Shown here: positions 33,070 to 44,182 of the stretch, one piece after another
How the letters are laid out: each line of letters opens with the position of its first letter
Position numbering within the stretch: the first letter of the stretch is position 1
Origin: Symbiodinium natans
Taxonomy: Eukaryota > Sar > Dinophyceae > Suessiales > Symbiodiniaceae
DNA length: 64,000 nucleotides
Direction of reading: 5' to 3'
NCBI GenBank assembly: GCA_905221605.1
Contig: CAJNDS010002096.1
Location: forward strand, 124,001 to 188,000
The notes under the pieces: model-generated
What the model was told of the DNA's origin: nothing
The model's database searches: none
What the model saw: only the letters and a program-made list of their open reading frames with translations
Made by a program: the position numbers and the translations under genes

Positions 33070-36000
33070 CTTGAACCCCTAGGGAAGTTTAAAGGAACAA
33101 CAAGAAACGATGTGAAGCCACCCCCACCCTCAAAGCATAAAGCCCGGTTCAACGATATGAGAGTTTACACCTGGGTTCATTAGATTAGATATGTGCCTGA
33201 GCGATTGTCAGATCTACAGAAGTGTTGCAAGTAGAGCTACCATCTGCAACACAAGCTGTCACTAGAAACTGAAGCAACTCCAAGACGCAGAGCCATTATG
33301 CTGAACTCAAAGCACATGCACTGCTGGCCTGCTGAGTCTCAGGCAACTGGTTGATGCCACTGGGCGCTGCAGGAAGCGCCTGGACCGGCGTGCGACTTAT
33401 GCCAAAACTTGTGAAGCCAAGGGTCGCGGGGCATAACCTACAACCCGAAGTTTGTGGTTCATGACCATAGGTGATCATCAACCCTCTCAACTTTGCATCT
33501 ACGGAGATGGATGGAGCACATGCTTAAAAGGTGCCCACATGAGCCGACCTGAGCGCCGGCTGCCTCAGCAACTGCCGCGCAGCTCGCACCAAGGGCGGTG
33601 CCGCATGCGGCAGCTGCGGGACGGACGGAGGAATCCTGGAGATGCAAGGGACGAAGGCCTGAGATGGGCCCCGACTTTCCCCGATGCCCTCCAGCAGGCT
33701 CTGGAGAGAACATGGCGACCGATGTGATGTGAGTCACAGGGTGAGTCATGACCGCACGTGACCACAACACCCCGTTCCGCAGATCAAACCATCCAATCAC
33801 ATCGGCGAGCTCAAGCTGTCGCAAACTTGCGGGCAGCCCTTTCTCGCACGAATCAAGATCTGCAACAAACTACTGCTAGACGACAACATGCAGCCCGAAT
33901 GGTTCCGGCGCAGACCCTTGGCTCCTGGTGCACCACCGGTGCGGGGACAAAGTTCCGGTAACGGAGAATGCAGGCACCGCAGGCTGCGAGAACCTAAGAT
34001 CCAGTTGCGAGTCCCCACACTGAGAAGGAGATGAAGCAGAGACTTCTGACGCAGATGATGCCAAGAAACAAAGGCCGCTCGAGCTTTGTGTGTTCTTCGC
34101 ACCATTCGCGTCAATGCGTAGGGCATGGCGACCAGGGGCAACCAGCACACCCAACACGTTTCGGAAGAAAACCTGTTCCCAAAGGTGTTCAGCTCGTTGT
34201 GTGTTTCTGGCAGTGCATGCAAGACATGCATACACATGCCGCAAGAATCTGAAAGACGTATTTGCCACTCATGTTCAAAGTAGCTGCTAGAGTGCCACGC
34301 ACTTCTTCAGCTCGAGCTGAGAGAGAAGATCGTAAACAGCTGGAATCTACAGGAACGTTCAGGCTGTCAACGGGCCGATATCCGTGACCCCTGCTCGGCA
34401 ACGGCATGCGCGCCACCGCTGAGGACACTGGAGTTGCTAGGCCTCGGTAAATCCGCCGCCCCGTGCAAAGCACTTACATCTCGCCATGTTCGTGCCCACT
34501 GCGCCATGTGGCCACCGTCTTGGACCCTGGAGTCTAGCGACTAGGTGGCCAGCCCACAATGCCTCATGGCCTGCGGGAGGCAAAGGCTACAGCATGCCAC
34601 TCTTGTGCATCTCACAGCTCTGGCATCCTGAAGGCGCCTGCAGAACATCTTTGAGACCGCCGATGGCCCCGAGGGCCCACATCGCTGCCTCCAAGGCATT
34701 GCCAAGAGAGGCCAAGAGAGGTAGAAGCACCGCTCTCACCACACTCGACTCCCGTAGCAGCTTGCCTCCGCATCTGCTCCATCGCCCTGCAAGCCCTCCT
34801 GCTTAGCAGACTTTCAGAAGGCTGCGCAGGATTGTCAGGTAGCAGAGCAACACCAAGCACAGTCCAACATTGCAGCCCAGGACCCACAACAAGCCTGTGC
34901 TAGGGCAGGACAGGCACCCGCCGCACGCAGCGCCTCCGTTCACTGATTGCTCTCAGCTGATCGCCTGGCACCCCTCCCGCTCCCGACCCACCTGGGCTGC
35001 TTCAGGGCTCGCATCCGCCAGCGCAAGCATCAGGCAAGCAAGGACTTTGCGGATGTCCTGGCTGCAGGCGCGCGTGCGACTTGCACGCTGGAGACACCAC
35101 CTTCTGCTTTTGCATGCCAGGCTCAAAAAGCCCTACTCCAGGCTCGCCTGGCCAGTGGGACCAGCTGCACGCGGCGAGCGGAGGAGCTGCACCAGGATGT
35201 GGCAACCTGTACAGGGCGCTTTGCCCCGACAATGATGCAAACGTGGGTGGATGCTTCCACTGCCAATGTGATCAAGAGCAAGACATGGAAAGAAATGTCT
35301 ACAAAGCGTTTTGAAGGCTGCAGTTAGAAGGCTTGCACACTGCAGCACTCCTTTCCAACTCTGCACTCAGTCCATTGAACGACATCAATCACAAAAGGTA
35401 CTTTCAAGAGGGATATCAAAAGAAATCAAGCACAGCAAGAGATACAGTAAGAGGCTGCCGTCATCCACATCACATGGGCAGAACATCATGTTTATCTTAA
35501 GCTACGGCTACGAATATTGGATGTTGGTTCCGACTTGGGGCGCTCACTCATATGTACAGCTGCACCCTCAAAATGTGAGACAACCAAAGCTCTTGTCGCT
35601 TGTTTAAACCTCCACGCGCAGGACGTGGGAGTGGAAGGCTGAAGGCAAGTTCGCCAGCCATACACCCCAGACTTTCTGGGGCAGCCAGGCTTTCAAGGTA
35701 GCCATTTGAGGCAGATGTCGTGTCCACATTGAACCCATCTCGCGGCATCAAAAGTGGAAGCCTGCAGCCTGAGAGAAGCGGAGTTTACGGAGCTCCAACT
35801 TGTTCAACAGCATGATGAATGTCATTAAATTTCCCACCTGAAGGCGCGGTGGCATGGAAGCCATTGAAGGCTGCGCGGGCTTCTTGGGCGTCTGGGCAGG
35901 GGTCCAACAGCAGCATGGGAATAACACAGGTGAGAGGGCGAGACAAGGAGAGGCATTGGAGACTTAAAGGAACCTTGGCCGTACTGCGTAGCTAGCACAC

Positions 36001-37540
36001 TCCAAGGCCAAGGCCGAGGGCTGCGAATTGGTCTTCTGAGACCTGGACACAAAACTAGACACACTCTGACACACTGCCCAGCTTCGTCCTTTTTCCAAGC
36101 TACTTCAACCAGGGAAAGAAATCAAGTGATGGCCAACCGGTGCATCGGCCCCCTGGGATGCCTCGGGCTTGAAGGAATCGCCGACAAAGCCTGCCAAAGA
36201 GCTGGCAAAGTTCTGGCAAGGTTCTTCCCAGATGTTCCCAGGATTTCGGCTCCGCACCACTATTTGTTCGCTTCTCAAACTGAATTTTGAGCACGGTTTG
36301 GCATGTTTGGGCTGCTCGGCGCCACGGCTCTTTCTACAGAGGCTCTGCAGACAGAACCGTTTCTCATGTAGATCCAATCACTGCTTTGTACTGCCGTCAT
36401 TCGTTGTTTTGGCTGCTCAGTGGCAATGCTGCCACCACAATTTATTCTGCCGGTGCTGCCACCAGGCCACATGCAAGGGCTGGAGCTTTGGCTGAAGTTC
36501 TCGGTTTGGGAACGCCTTGGGTTCAGAGTTCCTGCCACCACCCTAGTGAGCTCAGGCAATCGGAGCTATGGCTTTCGGAGCTACTGCGCGTAGGCTCAAA
36601 CATTCAGACTGCACAACTGCTGCAGCCGTTGCATGATACTTGTACCTGACTTCGACGACAAAGTGACGGTGTGATTGTGTTTTTCCGAATCGGCAGCCCG
36701 GCCCTTTCCATCGATGCCTCAACCACTTGGTGTGCGCACGGTGTGCGCTGTGACTCGAAGTGATGCGTTGCGTGTCTGCTGTCCATCATCCTGTCTAGAC
36801 TAACCATTCACCATCAGGCATGCATAGAGGCTGATCGTGTCGCACATACACACACACACACACAGAGACAGACAGAGTTCCACAAGCAGGCCCAGAGCGC
36901 CGTGGTCGCCGGACGCTGTGGTGAAGCAACCTTGGGGCCCTCCACCGACCGGCCTGATCCACTGAAGCCGTGCATATTCGAGAAGAGATACAATGTCACC
37001 GTGCACGGCTCAACTCATGGAAGCACCATAACTCCAGTCCAAAGCTTTCCTCACTGTCACTGCCTGCTTCTTTATCAGGTGGGTTTTGGCCCACAGGAAC
37101 TGGCAAGAATCGAGAAAACCAGGTCCCTTGCCTAGCGGAAGAGAGACGCTCTGCTGCGAGGCCTCGTGCGAGCGGAAGCCGGGAAAGAAGACGCAGCACA
37201 TCGCAGCAAGAACTCTCACAGTGCTGTGCAGATGTCGCCTGCACCTGGCCAGGAGCGATGGACGTCCTCAGGCAAGACATGGCAAGACCACAGGCTGTAC
37301 TGGAAAGAGGAAAGACGAGTGGGGCATGGAAAGACTGCATCATGAAGAGGCCTCTGGGGATGATAGTGACACAGCACTACAACACTCTGTCAGGCACACA
37401 TCTGATACCAAATTGGATCAGCAGTCAATTCGTTCTTTTTTTGCTTAGATCTGTAGAACCTGGACTAGTTTGGATAAACAGCCCTAGTAATAAATGTTTG
37501 GGGATGGTTGACAAATATGCAGCCTTGCGAACCAACATCT
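33070..37540. other. Gene-poor stretch
   Basis: No recognised gene. A plus-strand reading at about 34970-35315 (contains RIRQRKHQASKDFADVLAAG) is exon-like but has no family. A CA repeat lies at about 36845-36870. Confidence 0.38.
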
Positions 37541-37692
37541 GAGGCTTGGCGCTTGAGCTCACCCTGCCGGATAGCGCGCTCGAACTCCGCGCGGGTGATG
37601 CTGCCGCTGCCATCCTGGTCAACTCGTTAGAATGAACACACCAGAACCCAAATCGTTCTGGTTCAGTCCTTGTCAATCTTCGAGAACAAATC
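37540..37692 (-). CDS. EF-hand calcium-binding exon pair
   Basis: A 24-base exon (37692-37669, DLFSKIDK) and a following exon (37614 to about 37562) join across a 54-base GA-AG intron (37615-37668, phase 0). The join rebuilds a canonical EF-hand: the loop is D-K-D-G-S-G-S-I-T-R-A-E, with acidic or oxygen ligands at positions 1, 3, 5 and 12 and Gly at 6, followed by the exiting helix FERAIRQG. The mini-exon is itself preceded by GACCAG, the same acceptor context as the second exon. The next donor would be GG|GTGAGC. The rest of the protein (partner EF-hand, start, stop) was not found, so this is part of a gene or an isolated remnant. The family cannot be named beyond calcium-binding EF-hand protein. 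Confidence 0.65.
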
Positions 37693-37999
37693 CTGGTCGA
37701 GAAAATGAATAGCACAGCATACGGAGACACACACCAGTGCAAGGTCGAAACCCCAATGGCCCAAGCCCCAGGGGCTTCTAGCATCGCTGAGAGTCTAAGG
37801 TCTGAGCAGTCAAATTCGCAGCGGGAGCTGTCTTTGAGGTCCCGTCTGCCTCAGGCTTTACCTCAGTTCTGCAAAGTACTGGATAAAGGTGTTAGCCCTG
37901 GTCTGTACAGTAAACCTGCATCCATGTCCACCCATGTCCAATCCTCCCCCGAGAATTATCCGTCAATGCTTAAGCAAGCTATAGCAAACTGGCTTCACT

Positions 38000-38165
38000 T
38001 TTTTGCAAGAGCCCTCCCCTCTCATCATGGATGCTTTGTGTGGCCTACCTCTTCAGGAGGATCACACGATGCCAGTGTCTGAATATTTTGCAAAACCCAT
38101 CCTCTCCCCATGCAACGCGTGTGATACCATCCGTCCATCTCTTGATGCAATAATAGCACGGAGGC
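38000..38165. repeat. Degenerate repeat, copy group 1
   Basis: Two imperfect units with the theme TCATCATG-GATG, TTTTGCAA, CCC and GATACCAT, also seen at 38945-39175. Confidence 0.5.
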
Positions 38166-38337
38166 AAGAACACAGAGTAAAATACTAGGGATGTCATTAC
38201 TATCCTAAGAAGGCCCGGTTAAAAAATGTTCAAAGGTGCTCAGTTTTAATTTTATGATTGTATCCCGTGCAATAGTAGTTTAATCCGCCAACGCCCCTTG
38301 TTGGCGTCAAGAAGCTGGACTCGTACCTTTCTCGCTA

Positions 38338-38705
38338 GGCCCCCCCCTACCCCCACCCGTGCCCCCACAGGAAAAAGCCCAAAAGAGAGCCCAAGAACAA
38401 CCAATTTTGTGTCTTTCAAACACCACCTAGCGGGTGGAAGCACGCGTTTGTCAACATAACCTTCGTTGGGGGGGGGAAGTCGTCTACCCCGACCCCCTAC
38501 CCCCACCCCTCCCCCACCACCTCCCATCGCCAAAAACAACCCACCCCACCTCTTTCATCACCCGACCAAAAGTCCACAACCTGCCACCCCCACCACCACC
38601 TTTCTGGTGCCGCCCTCCCCCCTGGCCCCCACTCACCCCCTCCCCCCAATGCCGCACAGAAAAAAATCACCACTTTTGGTCAACCCCCCCTCGCCCCCTG
38701 TGATC
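38338..38705 (+). repeat. C-rich, strand-asymmetric tract
   Basis: About 370 bases with many CCCC runs on the plus strand, including the block just after a G7 run at 38468. It produces a spurious Pro/Thr-rich frame. Base composition is unlike the flanks. Confidence 0.75.
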
Positions 38706-38944
38706 CGTAAACTCCCCACTGCCTCCGCTGCCGGAGCCGCCTTATTTTGGGGGTCGGCGGCGGCACTTGAAATCGGGCAGCAATTCAATTCACTTCTTCT
38801 CTTCGTACTAATAGTAAAATTAATCTGCATGCGGCTTACAGAATACAATTAAGAGCCGCACAAACAGTAACAGTATGAATAATAGGGCAAAGTAACTGGC
38901 AACTGAATCAAAACTCAACACACCTTCCAATAACGGTCAAACCC

Positions 38945-39175
38945 ATCCCTATCAACATGCCGTTTCCTCTCATCATGCACAACCAATGATAGCGTATTTG
39001 AATGCACCCTCTCATCATGCGATGCCAGCGATGTTTTCTTGAAGCCCACCCCTTCCGTCACATGATACCATAGACCACACACTTTTTTTGCAAAACACAG
39101 CCCTTTGATCATGCGATGCCAGCCAGTGGTGCCTGCTTACCCTTTTGTCATCCAATACCATGGACGATCTCAGCA
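38945..39175. repeat. Degenerate repeat, copy group 2
   Basis: Three imperfect units of the theme TCATCATGCGATGCCA, TTTTTGCAA or TTTTCTTGAA, CCC and ATACCAT. Together with copy group 1 it brackets the C-rich tract. Confidence 0.5.
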
Positions 39176-40507
39176 TGCCATAGCGTGGTAACGTATGAGT
39201 CCGCTTCTGTAAGCTACTGTCAAGCTCGCCATAATTGAAACGCCAGACCCAGTTGACTCTTCTGAAAGAACACAAAACCTGCATGACTACTAAGTGAGCA
39301 TCTGCGAGCAGCACGATGAAGAACAAGCATACAACAGTATTCAGGACGTAGCTGATTCGGACTCCTTGCGATACACTTTCACGCTCACATCTCGAGCCGC
39401 CATTAGTATAAGGCAGTGCAACTTCAGCCTTCCCTTCACGTCCTTTACACGCCACTTTGACAGCAAACATCTTATAACGACCCCGCCGCTACGAGGTGTT
39501 GCAAAGATGTTGGTGCTTTGAAACATTCTACCAGGCCGAAGATGAAGGCAGTTGCTACAAGGCTGCTAGTGAACACCTCAGATCTTATCTCAAAACGGTT
39601 GGCCCACTGTAGAGTTTGTCAAACTGAGACCACCTCTGGGTGCCCAGCCGGCTGGGGGGGCATCGACCGGGCAAACTGTGCCAGCGACGCGTTGGACGGG
39701 GACCCTCCCACCTCGGCCGAGCTCACCAGAGCAACATGATGTGTAGTGACATTTTTTGTATAATGCATCACTTAAGCTCTGCTTAAGCTCATTTAAGTGC
39801 CATGAGGTCTTGCATGATGCCACATTATGATGTCAAGTGCAGGTTCCCAAGAGTCAAGCAGGTAGCGGAGGCATCGTGGCGGCAAACTGAGACAGGACTC
39901 CTCTCGAGGATGGCTGGCCCGGTGCCTCGAAAGTCTTTCGAGTCGAAAGACAAAACAACAACGACACCTTGGGGGCACCGAGGTTATGTGAGTACCTGAG
40001 CAGCTAATCCCTCTGCATAGCCTCCAGATAAACCTGAGGTGACCCGGGCATAGACATCTGCGGAGCGCTGATTTGTGCCGATGGCTTCACCTGTTGCACA
40101 CCGTGGTGCGAAAGAAGAACAAGCCTAGATCATTTCCTGGGACTGCTGCAATCTCATCAACTGCGCAACAAACTCCCAGTGAGTCAGCATCTTGGGCCAA
40201 GGCTGGTTGGGGCCAGATGATGTTTGAGCCCTGCGCCGCCTTTGCCACCGTCTCTAGCAAAACTGACAAATGAAACTGCTTGGGAGAGACACAAACTGCA
40301 AGATCTGACACACGGGTTGCCATCACCACATAACCTGGCAAAATGTACTCTGGTAACTCGGACTCTCTTCAGGCCTGCGTCTGTGGGGCTGCGCCTTGCC
40401 TGGTGGTTTCGGCTGGCCACAGCATTGACATGACAGTAATTAAGCACAACGATGGTCCCTCGAATGCTTCAAATCTCCGGGCCTTGGTTGAGACGTACCA
40501 CTCCTCA

Positions 40508-40672
40508 GGGCCGCTTCGAAGTCTGCGCGTGTGATTCGATCCTGGCGATGCCGTCGCACCCTTTGTGTTGGCCATTGGCCGCCCTGGTTGCATGGCTTGG
40601 GCATGCAAACATGGTTGACTATAATCACATGTATCAACCTGCTGGCCTTGTCTATCCTGGAAAAAACATCAT
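40508..40672 (-). pseudogene. Degenerate EF-hand exon pair
   Basis: A second copy of the arrangement at 37.6 kb. The first piece (about 40672-40642) reads LSDDVFSRIDK and ends at a GC donor. The second (about 40541-40508) follows a CCAG acceptor and reads DRITRADFEAALRSG. Joining them gives F-S-R-I-D-K-D-R-I-T-R-A-D, three residues short of a 12-residue loop, with the G-S-G core missing, so it should not bind calcium normally. Sequence just upstream (DG, then an AGGATCGAATC junction) suggests a small indel. Alternatively a tiny exon supplies the missing residues. Confidence 0.45.
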
Positions 40673-42394
40673 CGCTGAGGACCTTGGCTCGGCTTTTGCC
40701 GAAGTCCTGCAATTTCTGCGGCCAGCAGACGCACAGCACAACATGCATTGAGATGCCCAAATGCAACTGTGCCCCTGCCTCAGGCTGCAAGTTGCCAACA
40801 ATGTCATCTTCAGGGCCTGCAATTGCGCTTGGGCATCCCATGCTGTTGTACCATACCAGGAACACTGAGACAGATTGGGGCTGCTTTATGCTGCTTTGCA
40901 TTGCGCGACGGACTCCAGCTAGAAAGGCACGGCCTTCATCCTGCGCCAGACGAGATGGTGACCATGTGTCCTTCACGTGATTTGCACGTAACAAGTCGTC
41001 TTAGCCTCTTAGCTGATCAAGACATTGAACCAGGGTTGGTTCTTGAAGACTTTGTTAACACGGTACGCGTACATCGCTCGTACATCGCTCGATCTGCCAT
41101 TCAGGGCGGGCAGCAACGAGCAGTTCCAAGCCTCATGCAGCTCCTGTGCTCGAGGCCACCAGGGCCTCCCAGCTTGAATGGCGCATGTTCAGCGACACAG
41201 GGTCATTGAATGTCAGTGACCTCGAAAGCGCCTTCTTAGCACAACCAGATTGAACAGTCCACTATAGTCCACTGACTCGTCAATCCCAACGACAATGTAG
41301 AAGAAAAACAATTATGGGACGTCTGCCCGTGGTTCTCCCTGGTGTGGAACAACAGTACGCTTGGTTGAACGATGACAACTCCGACATGCTGCAGACAGAT
41401 AACGAGGCAGGCCTAGAGCTTATTACAGTGAGCTGCAGCATGGGAGCAACTTGGGAAGCTCCTTCCAGAGCTTTGACATGGTGGTCTCTGGCCTTGAAGA
41501 ACACTTCGCCATACCTAGCCTGCTATGCCTTGTGCAGCAACTAGGCAAGCGAACCTACCGGAGAGATTGCTCGAGCTAGTTCGTGGAGAGTGAGGTGGGA
41601 TGCACTGGCCCGGACGGAAGGTGTTGGCAAGGGATTGCTACCGAAGCTGCTTGGCCCTTGTTACTAAACCGCGGCAGCTCAGGGTTCTGGCCTTTGGCTT
41701 GCATTGCAGCTTTTTACTTGCAAGTTTATCTGGAGGGCTTCGGTACTTTCCTGCCGATTTGGGGCGCTGCTCCTCCCCGCTGGTTTGGCTTCCCGAATAT
41801 ATTGATGTATTGTTAGAGGACACAGCCATGGCAAGAAGTGTTGCCAGATTGGGCCCGAGGCCTCTCGGGCAGAGGGAGGCCATCCCAGGGCCGCGAGTGG
41901 ACCCAGATCTTGCCATTCAGGCCTTTCTCCAACTGCAGCGGCAGCCTTAACTCTTCAAAGCATGCTTTCCAATAGCGAATAGTCTCCCGACGTGGTCTGC
42001 GAACATGTGCAAGGCTAGTGCAAGCAAGCAGCTCCACAGAGACCTGTCCGGAATGTCCCGCTGCACCTGAGAGTGCTAAGTCTAGACGCATCTCTTTGCA
42101 TCACACTGTGCTGTGTTTGTACACCCATAGGCACGGCCATCTCCTGGCTTCAGCTTAGACACGCCACAGGCTCTGCGTGCCGATGGTGCAGTGGCCCAGC
42201 ACACGGTCCCATGTGTCGACAACCTGCGCAGCGGACGAGGGCATGGCCAAAGAGAAGTCTTGACTATTTTTTGTGTCATGTGAGCACGCGACATGGGTAT
42301 TCCATGCCTCGAATCTTGTGGAGAATGCACCGCGGGGCAATAGCAAGAATCCTCAGCGCGCGAAGGCTACAGTTGCCAGAGAATGGTCGTCTAC

Positions 42395-43640
42395 TCATCT
42401 CTTCCACTCTCGACTTTTTCTCTAGCTAGTTCAACAAACCTTTCGGCATGAGCCTGTTCCAGTGTCCAAGGAGCCTCTAGCACGCAACAGTCTAGGTCGC
42501 AGATGATGCTCACATCAGAGCAAGAAGAACACGATTCGGGTCCAGGGTCGTTCGTTCCAGACTGGCATGTTGTAGGGACGCCTCTTCTGAAGAGAGGTCT
42601 CCTTAGCCACAGCATGAATAATGAAGACCGGGCTTCAGTCTTGTGCCCATCGGAAAGTTAGCCAAACGGGCGCACAGCACTCCAAAAGGTTCATTGTTGG
42701 AGAAGTTCAATCGAGCTGGGCAAGCCAAGAAGCTCCCACATTCTCACCATCCATGAAGATCCTGCGGCTCTGTGAGGTGCCGTTTGGTACGCACAGGTGC
42801 CGTTTGGTACGCACTGCTACGCTAAGGTGCTGAGCACGTCAGTCACGACCATGCGCAGAGCTGCGGCCGGCGGCATGTGATGATCTACTCTGGCTTGCTA
42901 GGGCCGATTTCTCAGACAGTCGACCTCACAAACGTCGGTGTTGAAGCAGCAGCGACCTGGCAAGCTCAACATACACCACGGAATATCCGGAACACCTCAA
43001 AACCGGAGCTGCACAGTGACTGCACTGTGGCTGCACCGTGGCTGCATCGTGGTTGCACCGTGGGAGAGTAAAGTCATAAACCATTCTTGGCCTTCATGTT
43101 CGCATCGCCGACAACTACCTTGCCCGTTCTTTTTCGTTGCTTGCATGTTAGGTCTTCTTGGAATCGGCCGACTGCGAATACTGATTTGTGTTCGCATGCG
43201 GAACTTTCCAATTTGAAGGGCACCTCAAGGACTGGCTCATCGGGGTCAACTTCCGCAGACTGATACTCCGGATCCTGGCTTGGCCGGCTTGCACAGCGAG
43301 AGGGCACTAACCGTCACAAAAAGAATAGCTGTGCTGTGCCTGTACCAGCTCACGAATCTGACGGAAGTTCGATGTGTACCTGGCAAAAGGTGGTGGCCGA
43401 AGGCACTGGCAGAGACGATCAACCAGCTGCAGTGATATTCTGGCGCCCTGCCGATACGTGACATCAACAAAACAAGGAGCCCGTGCAGCAGAATTAATTC
43501 TCGCGGCGCACCAGCCCTTCGTGACCAGATCAGAGGCTGCAGAAACTGGCACCAGGACCAAATCCTTGGAGGTGTGGTCTGGCAGTGGTCTGGCACTCCA
43601 AGTCCAAGGCAAGAGAGAGTACACATGTGTCAAAGATCGA
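42395..43640 (-). CDS. Candidate exons, unrecognised gene
   Basis: Three minus-strand readings with coding-like composition: about 43570-43340 (DLVLVPVSAASDLVTKGW, then CFVDVTYRQGARISLQLVDR); about 43300-43074 (PDEPVLEVPFKLE, then KQRKRTGKVVVGD, stop at 43074); and about 42560-42391 (CSDVSIICDLDCCVLEAPW, then AERFVELAREKVE, stop). Stops after the second and third mean they are not one simple exon chain. No family is recognised. The plus strand at 43490-43570 is also open. Confidence 0.25.
42775..42814. repeat. Perfect 20-bp tandem duplication
   Basis: Two adjacent identical copies of AGGTGCCGTTTGGTACGCAC. Confidence 0.9.
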
Positions 43641-44182
43641 GAAATGTGCTGGCAGTTCATTTTAAACCAACCAGCCACGCAGTGGGGTCGGTGCAGGCGC
43701 TTGCTTCCCATATCTCAGCGCAGAAACAGAACTGCCCAGATGTTTGCTACAGCTTTGTTTGTTGATTTGGGAAGATGCTGGCAAATTAGGTCACCAGCCA
43801 AAGAAGCCTTTGTCCAGCACTTCGCCGGCTCAAAAAATCAAGCTGGAGCCGCTCATGCGATATACGGTGGGACGAGCACAATGACTTCTACTACCGTCAT
43901 AACTACCTCAGGACACTAGTTTCTACCTCAGCCACGTAGGCAAGATCACAGCCCCCAGCGTCCGCTGTTCCTGGGCTAGCAGTGGTGGCAGTGAGGGGTT
44001 CGGGACACATTGGGTCGTTGCACATCGTTTTGCAAACATGGTTTCAGACATCGTTTCAAGAACACAGATCTCCTGGGCCAAGGCACAGGGCACCGGCCGT
44101 GGAGTCCAGGTCCCAGGCGCCCTGTGGGCCCGCCCAGCCTTCCTGCAAAACAAACAGAAAGAGAGAACATGTCGCGATGCAG

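Noticed and set aside
38434..38852. Pro-rich plus-strand reading ending in a hydrophobic helix
   Set aside because: The Pro/Thr part is just the C-rich tract; the final hydrophobic residues are too few to support a gene.
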